Shown piece by piece: positions 9,201-18,931 of a DNA stretch of 64,000 bases. Position numbers and translations under genes: made by a program. This stretch comes from Tautonia sociabilis. Its GTDB lineage: Bacteria > Planctomycetota > Planctomycetia > Isosphaerales > Isosphaeraceae. The stretch spans positions 1-64,000 of the forward strand of contig NZ_RYZH01000020.1 of the NCBI RefSeq assembly GCF_003977685.1, given 5' to 3'. Position 1 is the first letter of the stretch, and each line of letters begins with the position of its first letter. The notes beneath the pieces were generated by a model. The model had not been told where the DNA came from. It saw only the letters and a program-made list of their open reading frames with translations, and ran no database searches.

Positions 9201-9726
9201 AGCCGCGAAGGTCGGAATGGGAGGAGTCGAGGACAAAGCCGACGGGCTGCGGGAAGGCGCCTCGGTCGATGCCGCTGCCGTCGATGATGACGCGGATCTG
9301 GGCGTTGTTGCCGTCCCGGGCGGGGACGGAATTCGGCACCGTCTGAAAGAGCGTGGGCTCGTCCGTGTCGTCGGGGTAGCGGAAGGCGACGGGGACGTCG
9401 GCCTGGGAGAAGCCGTCGATGGTGACCTGGTCGGTGATGGTGGGCAGCGGGCTCTGGAGCAGGATCCGCCAGGTCTGGGTGCGGGGATCGAAGCCGGGGG
9501 CGGGCACGTCGAGGGAGGGAGAGGTCGACGTGGGTAGGTTGAACTCGATGAAGTCGGGCCCGGGGTTGGCGTTGGCCTCGAGGATCGCCTGACGGAGCGT
9601 CCCGGGCCCGGCGTCGGCGGTCCGGGTGACGAGGAAGTTCGCGAGCAATTGCCGGGGCTCGACGCGTTCCACCCCGGGTCGGAATGAGCGTCGGCGCACC
9701 GTCCCGCCGCCGGCCTGGCCGATCAT
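6205..9726 (-). CDS. Giant exported beta-helix and Calx-beta protein
   Basis: This 1173-residue protein has VEPRQLLA at residues 22-29 (LEPR-XLL leader). A CSLREA-like start to the passenger follows at about 33-60 (GPGTLRQAILEANANPG). From about 60 to 700 comes a long run of parallel beta-helix rungs, with repeated patterns such as NxIGGxxxxxxNVISAN and GNFIGxxxxG. Two Calx-beta domains follow at roughly 790-900 and 905-1005, each with the G(T/S)ATPGVDYxPVxGxLTF signature and acidic calcium sites. A C-terminal region of about 130 residues after 1010 begins ITSLSATADRRG. No sorting motif is seen at the end. Its likely role is adhesion or the cell-surface matrix. It converges on the gene ending at 6095 with a 109-bp gap. 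Confidence 0.85.
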   Translation of the reverse strand: MIGQAGGGTVRRRSFRPGVERVEPRQLLANFLVTRTADAGPGTLRQAILEANANPGPDFIEFNLPTSTSPSLDVPAPGFDPRTQTWRILLQSPLPTITDQVTIDGFSQADVPVAFRYPDDTDEPTLFQTVPNSVPARDGNNAQIRVIIDGSGIDRGAFPQPVGFVLDSSHSDLRGFIIDGFATGVLVPRRENIGNRIQGNSIGGHFLYPVDLTTGDPLPAPGNVAFTGVGISGDAVVLYGTNTTFGGFNPQENNTVTLASGRGVWLTPGSEGNQLFGNQIGVIGPSTNGLYVQAGNGQEGVLIESAPGQLSSSHAIGGPVSGSGNVISANQGDGIRLVGEGATRNRIEGNFIGAAPGGGYIFGTGDPGNRGDGVFLDNAPSNRIGAQDENRRNVISANEGVGVRLAGPTASGNILAGNFIGLTSGGNAALSNAAEGVRIESPASANTVGGGNVISANLRGISIVGPEATGNLIADNFIGSDAAGLGDLGNAFEGVRIDNAPRNSVVGDGNGSQLLSGNNVGLALIGSSASGTLVAGNFVGTDTSGSFELNNSLQGILLSDAPDNTIGGTSTASRNLISSNHWGVELVGEGTTGNLVQGNIIGTDLSQQVPFSNEIDGILIRLGASRNTIGGDSPEAGNVVAFSRRDGVRLEDASIENAILTNSIYDNAGLGIHLVPPSSGTGPNLLRPAPTIDRVRSSVGFTNIVGSLQSVPSTVFRIQFFANPTLDPSGFGEGRRYLGETTATTNADGLATFAADVPGAVNPGEFVTATATDPLGNTSEFSRGVAEELGTVQFAMTEFSVDEAGGQATIVVTRVGGSGGQATVMYATQGGTATPGVDYTPVMGTLTFDVGVNVQTFTVPILADDLGEAAETVGLILSDPAGGATLGTPATATLRIIDDDQPGLVSFSMTTFEAGEQAGQAIITVVRSAGGGSVSVPYFTGSGTAVPGVDYVPVSGILTFGPGQTVQTFAVPLLPTPSSKESPVVGLFLGDPSGGAELGTPSSAILQIVNLDVPQITSLSATADRRGILRIVLGFDRDMIPSRAEDLRNYGYSVQVPGHNRRIGTRQDLLIPLSSVRYDAATRTVTLTTRRPIRPLSSVLVQVNQVTDVPGAGVGVADEQGTLLDGNYDGLPGGSYAQVFRSPRPTPTLPSPFSGRLGLLRAGRLGVGRPRSS

Positions 9727-9998
9727 GTCGCCTCTCCGTCCGTCTCGACTTCCCGCCGACGGGAGTTTGCCGCCGGCCTGGATACCGGACTCCGACCGAG
9801 CAAGCTTAACCCGGCAATCGCCGAGGGGCGCGGCGGGAGAGGCGGTCCCCGATCGGCCCGGCCGATTCGTCCGGCCGATCCGTCATCTTCGCTCGGAGTT
9901 CAACGACGCGAGCAACCGAAGGAACCCGACCCGATTCGAGACGGCCGCCGGGTGAGCACGATTGAGCGGGATCGGCCCCGGCGACTCGGCGGGGAAGG

Positions 9999-11096
9999 TT
10001 ACTGGAGCATGCCTCGGCCGAGCAGGGGCCAGACCGCCTCGACCCGGCCCCCTCGGCAGGCGAGGATGCGGTCGTGCAGCACGAAGGTGAAATCGCTGTA
10101 GCCGGGGACGACTCGGACGCGGTCGCCGATGGAGAGCCGGTCGTCGGCGCCGAGTTCAACCTTGACGTGCTCGGCGGAGAGGCCGATGACCGTGCTCGAG
10201 GGATAGTCGAGCAGGACGGGAGGCGTCTGGTAGTCGCTGATCGACTTGCGGCCGATATCGAGGATCGCCAGGCTGGGAGTCGGCCGGCCGACGACGGTGG
10301 CGAGCACGCTGATGGCCGGGCGGTGGCCGACGACCCGGCAGACCTCGGTGTAATACCGGCAGGCGAAGACGCCGCCGCCGGCCTGAAGCTCGGTCAGGCC
10401 GGGAATGTCGGCGGTGTACTGATACGACCCGGTCCCACCGGCCGAGACAATCCGGCAGGGGAGGCCCGCCTCCTCGACCGCCTCCTTCGCCTCGACGAGC
10501 CGGCCGATGGCCTCGCCGATGGCGAGTCGCTTCGTGTGCTGGTCGGGGATGAAGAGGGTGTGCCCCTCGTATCCCATCAGGCCGTCGAAACGGAGACCGG
10601 GAGTGTCGGCGACGCGACGGGAGAGGGAGACCGCGTCGTCGACCGATCGGACGCCGTTGCGCCCCATGCCGAGATCCACATCGACGAGCACGCCGACCTC
10701 GACCCCGGCCTCCCGAGCGGCGGCGGCCATGGGGGCAAGGTGATCGGGATGGTCGACGGTCGCCTTGACCTCGGCCTGGCGCTGGAGGGCGGCCAGGCGG
10801 GCGACCTTGGACGGGCCGACGACCAGGTGGGCGACCAGGATGTCCCGGATGCCGGCCCCGGCCATGACCTCGGCCTCGGAAACCTTGGCGACCGTGACTC
10901 CGATGGCGCCGGCTCGAGCCAGGGCATGGGCGATCGCCGGGCTCTTGAACGCCTTGGCGTGCGGCCGCCAGGAAACCGACCGGGAGCGGAAGTGGTCGGC
11001 CATGGTGCGGACGTTGGCCTCGAAGGCGTCGAGGTCCAGCAGCAGCGCGGGGGTGTCGAGCTGATCGACCGCCAGCCCGATCGGGCTCAGGAGCAT
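9999..11096 (-). CDS. DSD1-family PLP enzyme (D-threonine aldolase / D-serine dehydratase-like)
   Basis: The 365-residue protein has an alanine racemase-type N-terminal barrel. DTPALLLDLDAFEAN is followed by RPHAKAFK, where Lys48 is the expected PLP Schiff-base lysine. The C-terminal beta domain ends with the metal-site pair His341 and Cys347 (HDRILAC), seen in D-threonine aldolases and eukaryotic-type D-serine dehydratases. It should cleave or dehydrate a D-3-hydroxy amino acid in the cytoplasm, but the exact substrate is not predictable. ATG 11096 lies just after GAGGGTTTCCCC. It is a single gene, separated by over 300 bp from the ABC operon, which points the same way. Confidence 0.88.
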   Translation of the reverse strand: MLLSPIGLAVDQLDTPALLLDLDAFEANVRTMADHFRSRSVSWRPHAKAFKSPAIAHALARAGAIGVTVAKVSEAEVMAGAGIRDILVAHLVVGPSKVARLAALQRQAEVKATVDHPDHLAPMAAAAREAGVEVGVLVDVDLGMGRNGVRSVDDAVSLSRRVADTPGLRFDGLMGYEGHTLFIPDQHTKRLAIGEAIGRLVEAKEAVEEAGLPCRIVSAGGTGSYQYTADIPGLTELQAGGGVFACRYYTEVCRVVGHRPAISVLATVVGRPTPSLAILDIGRKSISDYQTPPVLLDYPSSTVIGLSAEHVKVELGADDRLSIGDRVRVVPGYSDFTFVLHDRILACRGGRVEAVWPLLGRGMLQ

Positions 11097-11431
11097 GGGG
11101 AAACCCTCGGCCTGGTCACGCTCGGACGCCCCGGCCGACGGCAGCCGGGCTGGCCCTCGGGGCGGCCGATCGCCCCGGGAGGCCCGATGATACCAGGAGG
11201 AGCCGGCGCCGGCCATCGTCGCGACGCGGCTCCGGGGCCGGACCGGCTCGGATCGCGGAGAGAGCAGGACGAGCCCTGGGATGACCGATCGCCAGCGACT
11301 CGAAGGCCCGGCACAAGACGGGGCGATCTGTGTCCCGATGGGCCGATTGGCGGCGGGGAGGCAACCTCTGAGGCCCGATCCATTCCCGCGGGCCGAGGGC
11401 CCAGCGTCGAGGGCCGGCTCCCCTGATCGAG
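11097..11431. other. Intergenic region with no gene seen
   Basis: This 335-bp gap lies between two minus-strand units. It must hold the promoter of the gene at 11096 and the 3' end of the ABC exporter operon. I see no credible ORF, no hairpin followed by a T-run, and no obvious repeat. Confidence 0.4.
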
Positions 11432-12541
11432 CTATTCCATGCGGCGGCGGAACAGCCAGCTTGACGCCGAGAGGGTGACCGCGGCGATCAGAACGAGCGG
11501 GACGAGCTTGCGAGCCACCTCGGCGGCGGGCAGGCCCTTCAGGAAGAGGCCCTTGAGGATGATCATGAAGTGCCGAACCGGGTTCGCGAGGGTGACCGTC
11601 TGGAGCCAGTCGGGCATGTTCTCCACGGGGGAGGCGAACCCGGAGAGAAGCACGGCGGGAACCATGAACATGAAGGAATAGAGGATCGCCTGCTGCTGGG
11701 TCCTCGCGAGGCTGGAGACAAAGAGCCCGACGCCGATCAGGGCGGAGAGATAGACGATCATGCTCAGGTAAAGCAGGGGGATCGACCCCCGGAACGGCAC
11801 GCCGAGGACAAAGACGCCCAGCAGGACCATGCCGGTCGCCTCGATCATGCCGATGAGCAGTGCCGGCAGGCTCTTGCCGATGAGAATCTCCGTGGGGGAA
11901 AGCGGGGAGACAAGGAGCTGGTCGAAGGTGCCCAGTTCGCGCTCCCGGGCGACCGAGAGGCCGGTGATCATCAGGCCCATGAGCGTGGTCAGGATGGCGA
12001 CCAGGGCCGGGACGGTACTCCACTTCGGGTCGAGGTTCGGGTTGAACCAGATGCGGGGGACGACCACCCCCGGAGTAGGAGGCCCGCCCCGGGAGGAGGA
12101 AAGCTCGGCCTCATACCAGGAGATGATCTCGCCGGTGTAGCCGGAGACAAGCTGCGCGGCGTTCGACCGGCGGCCGTCAAGCAGGAGCTGGACCTCGGCC
12201 GGGCGGCCAGCGGCGACCTTGCGGGAGAAGTCGGGAGCGATCCGAACGACCATCAGCGCCCGCCGGGAGTCGATGGCCGGTGCCACCTCGGCGTCGGAGC
12301 GGAGGAAGTCGACCCGGGAGAAGTTCGGCGAACCGGTGATCCGGGCGACGAGGTCGCGGGCGTAGGTGCCGGAGTCCTCGTTCAGCACGGCGATCGGCAC
12401 GTCCTTCACCTCCTGGGTGGCGGCGAAGGTGAAGACGAAGAACTGGATCATCGGCGGGACGACGAGGATGGCTCGGCTCTTCCTGTCTCGCCAGACGGCG
12501 AGAAGCTCCTTGACGATCAGGTGGCGGATGCGGCCGATCAT
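11432..12541 (-). CDS. ABC-2 type permease (YbhR-like)
   Basis: The 369-residue protein has one N-terminal membrane helix (about 20-45), a large periplasmic loop, then five or so helices from about 170 onward. It contains the ABC-2 signature region VARERELGTFDQLLVSPLSPTEILIGK (as broken up: RERELGTFDQLLVSP, then TEILIGK). It is last in an operon ordered TetR, HlyD, double ATPase, permease, permease, the same set as E. coli cecR-ybhGFSR, where it corresponds to YbhR. With its partner it should form the inner-membrane channel of a drug or cation efflux pump. A 6-bp gap separates it from the previous gene. Confidence 0.9.
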   Translation of the reverse strand: MIGRIRHLIVKELLAVWRDRKSRAILVVPPMIQFFVFTFAATQEVKDVPIAVLNEDSGTYARDLVARITGSPNFSRVDFLRSDAEVAPAIDSRRALMVVRIAPDFSRKVAAGRPAEVQLLLDGRRSNAAQLVSGYTGEIISWYEAELSSSRGGPPTPGVVVPRIWFNPNLDPKWSTVPALVAILTTLMGLMITGLSVARERELGTFDQLLVSPLSPTEILIGKSLPALLIGMIEATGMVLLGVFVLGVPFRGSIPLLYLSMIVYLSALIGVGLFVSSLARTQQQAILYSFMFMVPAVLLSGFASPVENMPDWLQTVTLANPVRHFMIILKGLFLKGLPAAEVARKLVPLVLIAAVTLSASSWLFRRRME

Positions 12542-12547
12542 GACAGG

Positions 12548-13692
12548 CTACTCCAGCCTCGTGGGCGTGGATCGGACAAGCATCGCGAACAGGACAGAAG
12601 CGAACGCACAGAGGATCAGGCCGTTGGGGACGAGCACCGAGGGCACGTCGCCGGCCAGGAAGATCGTCTGCAACGAGGAGACGAAATACCGAGGAGGCAG
12701 GATCCGGGTGAGCAGTTGGATCGGCGCCGGCATGCTGCCGATCTCGAAGATGAAGCCGGACAGCTCGAACGCCGGCAGGAAGCCCACGATCAGGGCGGCC
12801 TGGCAAGCGACGAACTGGTTCCTCGCCTTCGTCGAGATGAGCAGCCCCAGGGTGAGCATCGTGCCCAGGAAGGCGGAAGACACGGCGACCAGGGCCGCGA
12901 TCGAGCCTCGGAACGGCACGCCGAACGCCCAGACCGCCGAGGCTGTGGAGACGGCCATCGCAAGCATGCCGAGGGCGAAGTAGGGGATGATCTTCCCCAG
13001 CAGGATCTCCCCCCGGGAGGCCGGGGTGGCCAGCAGGGCCTCCATCGTGCCTCGCTCCCACTCTCGGGCGACGACCAGGGCGGTGAGCAGGGTGCCGATG
13101 AGGGTCAGGTTGATCGCCACGGCGCCGGGGAGGAGGGAATCTCGGCTGTCGAGGCTGGGGTTGAACCAGGATCGGGGCTCGATCGTGATGCGAGGTCCGG
13201 CGACGGGACGGGAGACCAGGGCGGACCTCGAGGCGGTCTCCTGGAGGAGCCAGTTCTGCCAGACGCCGTTGATGTAGCCCTGGGCGAGGCCGGCGGTGTT
13301 CGGGTCGCTGCCGTCGACGAGGACCTGGATCGGCGCCCGGGCTCCCCGGGCGAGTCGGGCGGAGAAGTCGTCGGGGATGACGACGATGCCGGAGAGCCGG
13401 CCGGCGACGAGTTCATCCTCCACCTCGGCGCGGTGGCGGGCGACTCGAACCCGGAAGAACCGGGAATCGCGGTAGGAGTCGAGCAGGCTGGCCGCCTCGG
13501 GGGTCATCCGTTCGACGACGACGGCGATCCGCACCTCCTTCAGGTCGAGCGAGACGCCGAAGCCGAAGATCAGCAACAGCAGCAGCGGCAAGACCCCGGC
13601 GATGAGAAAGGCGCTCGGGTCCCGGAGAATCTGGAGCGACTCCTTGCGAACCAGGGCCCAGAGGCGCCGAGCCCGAGTCGCCTGGCGGGGGG

Positions 13693-13696
<4 letters not shown>
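12548..13696 (-). CDS. ABC-2 type permease (YbhS-like)
   Basis: This 382-residue permease is paired with the one downstream. It opens with an amphipathic RRLWALVRKESLQILRDPSAF segment, then a helix (LLLLLIFGFGVSL). A periplasmic loop follows with VLVDGSDPNTAGLAQGYING, the conserved loop motif of YbhS/YbhR-type exporters. The ABC-2 hallmark REWERGTMEALLATPASRGE precedes the last helices. The start codon overlaps the ATPase stop by 4 bp, which indicates one operon and fixed stoichiometry. Transport of small toxic organics is inferred from the family, not from the sequence. Confidence 0.9.
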
Positions 13697-15419
<1,723 letters not shown>

Positions 15420-15423
<4 letters not shown>

Positions 15424-16601
15424 GTCTCCTCGCCTTCCGGGAGGGGGATCGTGACGGTCACGGGCATCCCCTGGCGGAGCCCGCCGTCGGGGTCGTCGAC
15501 GACGATGCGGACGCGGTAGACGAGCCGGGTGCGCAGCTCGGGGGTCTCGACCGCCTTGGGGGTGAACTCGGCGGTCGGGGAGATGAAGCCGACCCGGCCG
15601 GTGTAAGGGGCGTCCGGGGCGGTGTCGGTGCGGACCTCGACGGCCATGCCGGGGCGGACGAGGCCAAGGTCGGGCTCGGCGACGTAGGTCCGGACCCAGA
15701 CCGGGCGGGAGAGGGTGACGGTGAAAACGGTCTCTCCCGGCTGCACGATCGCCCCGACCTCCCGGGCCCGGGTGAGGACGACGCCGGAGCCGGGGGCGAG
15801 CAGCTCGGCGTCGGCCAGTCGGCGACGGGCGCGGACGACCTCGGCCTCGGCGGCCTCGAGCTCGGCTCGGGCGGCCTCGATGTCCTCGATCCGAGGGCCG
15901 ATCTCAGCCAGGAGCAGGGCCTGGCGGGCGGATTCGAGCTGGGCGTCGGCGACCCGGGCGGCGGCTCGGTCGCGGTCGTAGTCCTGGCGAGAGCTCATGC
16001 TCCGCTCCATCAGGCTGGCGGTGCGGCGGACCTCGGCCTTGGCGAGCTCGGCCTCGGCGAGGCGCTGGTCGACCAGGGCTCGGGCCTGCGCGATCTCCTC
16101 GGGGCGGGAGCCATGCTCCAGCCGCTCCAGCGCGGCCGCCTGGGCGTCCCGGCGGGCGACGGCGAGCCGCAGCTCGTCCTCGAAGTAGCGGCGGTCGAGC
16201 GTCGCGAGCACGTCTCCGGCCGAGACGGCGTCCCCCTCGTCGACGGCGAGTGAGGCAATCCGGCCCTCAACCTTGAAGCCGAGGTCCACCTGTCGGATGT
16301 CGACGTTGCCGAACAGGACCAAGGCCCCCGGCGTCCCCGACTCGTGCCAGGGGAGCCGGGATCGCAGGTCGTCCACGTCGATCAGCCCCGCGAACCAGGC
16401 CGAACCGCCGCCGAGGGCCGCGAGGGCGATGACAGCCAGGATCACCCGGCGCGGCGGGCCTCGTCGCCGGGACGGGGAAGGGGTCGGCGAGGGGCAAGGA
16501 GCCTCTCGGGAGGGAGCGGCATCGGGCCGGTCGACTCGGGGAGGGTCGAGCATGGCGACGCCCAGGGCCTGTTCGTGGCCATCGGAGCCGGGAGCGTTCA
16601 T
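15420..16601 (-). CDS. HlyD-family periplasmic adaptor (YbhG-like)
   Basis: The 393-residue protein has a long cytoplasmic proline/arginine-rich N-terminus, a single membrane anchor at about 53-70, then a lipoyl half-domain (GNVDIRQVDLGFKVEGRIA). A coiled-coil hairpin spans about 135-250 (Ala/Arg/Glu-rich heptads), followed by the second lipoyl half and a beta-barrel. The terminal motif ISPTAEFTPKAVETPELRTR and RQGMPV are diagnostic of YbhG-type adaptors. It should bridge the ABC pump to an outer-membrane channel, and no such channel gene lies in the cluster. ATG 16601 overlaps the TetR stop by 4 bp. Confidence 0.9.
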
Positions 16602-17272
16602 GAGGGCCTCGGTTCCCGATCGGGAGGCTGGGGCTCCAGGGCGATCCCCCGGAAGAAGACGTCGAGATGAGTCCGGATCAGGGCCTTGCCGTCAAAGGGG
16701 CGGTCGTCGAACGGCCCCAGCGAGCGCTGCCAGAGGACGGCCAGCAGCATGGGAGACAGCAGCACGTAGGCGGCTTGCTCGGGATCGATCGGCCGGAACT
16801 GGCCGCGCTCGATCCCCTGGCGGATGGCTCCGGCGAGGAACCCCCGGCCCCGGGAAACGACCTCGGCGAGGTAGAACCGGGCGATCTCGGGGAAGTTGCC
16901 GGCCTCGGCCACAATCAGCTTCGGGATGACCGACAACGGCGAGTCGAGCATCCGATCGGCGAAGAACCCGAACAGTCGTCGGATGCGCTCCGCCGGATCG
17001 TCCGGCACCGCCGAGAGTTCCCCAAGCACCCCTTCCAGGTGCGGGAGCAGCGACTCGCGGACGACCGCCTTGAAGAGCTCCTCCTTGTTGGGGAAGTAGA
17101 GGTAGAGCGTCCCCTTGGTCACTCCCGCCCGGGCCGCCACCGTGTCCAGCGTCGTGCCGGCAAAGCCCCGCTCGGCGAAGCACTCCAGCGCCGCCGCCAC
17201 AATCTCCGCCGGCCTGGCTTCCTTGCGGCGCGACCAGCGACGCTCTACCCCGGTCGTCTCGGTCGTTCCCAC
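16598..17272 (-). CDS. TetR-family repressor of the efflux operon (CecR-like)
   Basis: I place the start at GTG 17272, which follows GGGAGG by a normal spacing, giving 224 residues. A longer in-frame start at 17332 would run through the operator described next. The N-terminal helix-turn-helix is clear (ARPAEIVAAALECFAERGFAG, then AARAGVTKGTLYLYFPNKEEL). The C-terminal ligand domain is all-helical and unremarkable. As first gene of the operon it probably represses its own promoter and the whole exporter, and releases on binding of the transported compound. E. coli CecR plays this part for ybhGFSR. Confidence 0.9.
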   Translation of the reverse strand: MGTTETTGVERRWSRRKEARPAEIVAAALECFAERGFAGTTLDTVAARAGVTKGTLYLYFPNKEELFKAVVRESLLPHLEGVLGELSAVPDDPAERIRRLFGFFADRMLDSPLSVIPKLIVAEAGNFPEIARFYLAEVVSRGRGFLAGAIRQGIERGQFRPIDPEQAAYVLLSPMLLAVLWQRSLGPFDDRPFDGKALIRTHLDVFFRGIALEPQPPDREPRPS

Positions 17273-17286
17273 GTCAACCTCCCAAG

Positions 17287-17304
17287 TAACTGACGGGTTA
17301 GTTA
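17287..17304. promoter_or_regulatory. Probable TetR operator
   Basis: The 18-bp sequence TAACTGACGGGTTAGTTA is an inverted repeat; the 9-base half sites agree at seven positions. It lies 15 bases upstream of the preferred regulator start in an AT-rich island (17287-17312), the right place for an autorepressor site. Binding is inferred. Confidence 0.65.
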
Positions 17305-17526
17305 TTAAATCGTAGCGTGGTCGAGCCGGCAATCAAGCCCGACGAGGCGGGCTCCGGGGAATCGGTGGGAGTGCGGGGCGGAGGGAGAGATTGCGGGCTA
17401 TCTTAGGAGAGAAGGGGGAAGCGGTGATCGATCGGGAGGATCGGGACCCGGGTGATGGGCGTGCGGTTGTCCGGGACGAGCCGCCCCGGATAAGCTGGGC
17501 AAATTCGCGAGGGCTCTTGGCCGGGG

Positions 17527-18909
17527 ATGGGCGATGCGACAATGAAATGGTTCTGGGCTCGGATCGCGGTGGGGGTGGGGCTCCTGGCGGTGCTGGGGGG
17601 GCTGGTGTGGTGGGGTTGGTCGGCGGCCTCGGCTCGGGTCGGGGGGGGGCCGATCGTGGTCGGGATCTTGCATTCTCGGACCGGGCCGATGGCCGTCAGC
17701 GAGCGGGGGGTGATCGACGCCACCGTGCTGGCGCTGGAGGAGATTAACCAGGGCGGCGGCATCCTCGGGCGCGAGGTGCGCTGGGTGATCGCCGACGGGG
17801 CGTCCGACGAGACGACCTTCGCGAGGGAGGCGGCCCGGCTGATCGACGACGAGGGGGTGAGCGTGCTGTTCGGCTGCTGGACTTCGGCCAGCCGCAAGGC
17901 GGTCCGGCCGGTGGTGGAGCAGCGGGACCATCTGCTGATCTATCCGGTGCAGTATGAGGGGTGCGAGGAGTCTCCGAATATCGTCTACCTGGGGGCGGCG
18001 CCGAACCAGCAGATCATCCCGGCGGTGGCCTGGGCGATGGAGCATCTGGGCCGTTCGTTCTATCTGGTGGGCTCGGATTACATCTTCCCCCGAGTGGCGA
18101 ACACGATCATCCGCGACCAGGTGGAAGCGCTGGGGGGGGAGATCGCGGGGGAGGCGTACCTGCCGCTGGGGGAGTCGGACGTGTCGGAGGTGGTGGCCCG
18201 GATCGTCGCGGCGAAGCCGGCGGCGATCCTGAACACGATCAACGGCGAAACGAACGCCCCATTCTTCGAGGCCCTGTCCCAGGCGGCCGGCCCGGGGGAT
18301 CCGATCCCGACGATCTCCTTCAGCGTCGGCGAGCCGGAGCTGCGGCAACTGGGCCTTCCGAAGTCGATGGCGGGGCATTACGCCGCCTGGAACTACTTCG
18401 AGAGCCTGGACCGGCCAAGCAACCGCGCCTTCCTCTCGGCCTTCCGAGCGAGGTACGGCCCGGATCGCAGCCTGGGAGACCCGATGGAGGCCGCCTATTG
18501 CGGCGTGGCGCTCTGGGCCCGCGCCGTGGCCGAGGCGGGCAACGAGCATCCCCGGGAGGTGCGCCGGGAAATGCAGCGGCAGAGCCTGGACGCTCCGGAG
18601 GGGATCGTCTCGATCGACCCAGAGACGCAGCACGCATGGAAGGTGGTCCGGATCGGCCGGGCGAGGCCGGACGGACAGTTCGACGTGGTCTGGACCTCCG
18701 GCCGGCCGATCCGGCCGATCCCCTTCCCGCTCTTCCGCTCCCAGGCGGAGTGGGAGCGGTTGGTCGACGACCTGGGTCGGTCATGGGGCGGGCGCTGGTC
18801 GAACCCGGGCCGATCGATCGAGTTCGTCCGGGCCGAGGCCGATCGCGAGGGGGCCGACGCGGGTCTGGCGACGCCTTCCGCCGAGGGGGCCGAGGCCGAC
18901 CAACTTTGA
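17527..18909 (+). CDS. UrtA/AmiC-like substrate-binding protein, membrane-anchored
   Basis: The 460-residue protein starts at ATG 17527 (ATG 17542 is equally possible). A hydrophobic anchor covers about 10-30 with no clear signal-peptidase or lipobox site, so it probably stays tethered in the membrane facing the periplasm. The binding domain matches the urea/short-amide group: [38 protein letters not shown] and YLGAAPNQQ are all family landmarks. No urtBCDE transport genes are nearby. Instead it is followed 22 bp later by a chemoreceptor, so I infer it presents a ligand, perhaps urea or an amide, to that receptor. The C-terminal 40 residues are low-complexity. Confidence 0.87.
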   Translation: MGDATMKWFWARIAVGVGLLAVLGGLVWWGWSAASARVGGGPIVVGILHSRTGPMAVSERGVIDATVLALEEINQGGGILGREVRWVIADGASDETTFAREAARLIDDEGVSVLFGCWTSASRKAVRPVVEQRDHLLIYPVQYEGCEESPNIVYLGAAPNQQIIPAVAWAMEHLGRSFYLVGSDYIFPRVANTIIRDQVEALGGEIAGEAYLPLGESDVSEVVARIVAAKPAAILNTINGETNAPFFEALSQAAGPGDPIPTISFSVGEPELRQLGLPKSMAGHYAAWNYFESLDRPSNRAFLSAFRARYGPDRSLGDPMEAAYCGVALWARAVAEAGNEHPREVRREMQRQSLDAPEGIVSIDPETQHAWKVVRIGRARPDGQFDVVWTSGRPIRPIPFPLFRSQAEWERLVDDLGRSWGGRWSNPGRSIEFVRAEADREGADAGLATPSAEGAEADQL

Positions 18910-18931
18910 TTCGACACCGGGACCGACGACG

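Noticed and set aside
6112..9537. 1141-codon plus-strand frame over the beta-helix gene
   Set aside because: It mirrors the repeats of the opposite-strand protein and has no motif of its own; same high-GC shadow effect.
17333..17526. Longer N-terminus for the TetR gene or a small plus-strand gene in this gap
   Set aside because: The extension would be translated across the operator and lacks a ribosome site; no plus-strand frame here has support.
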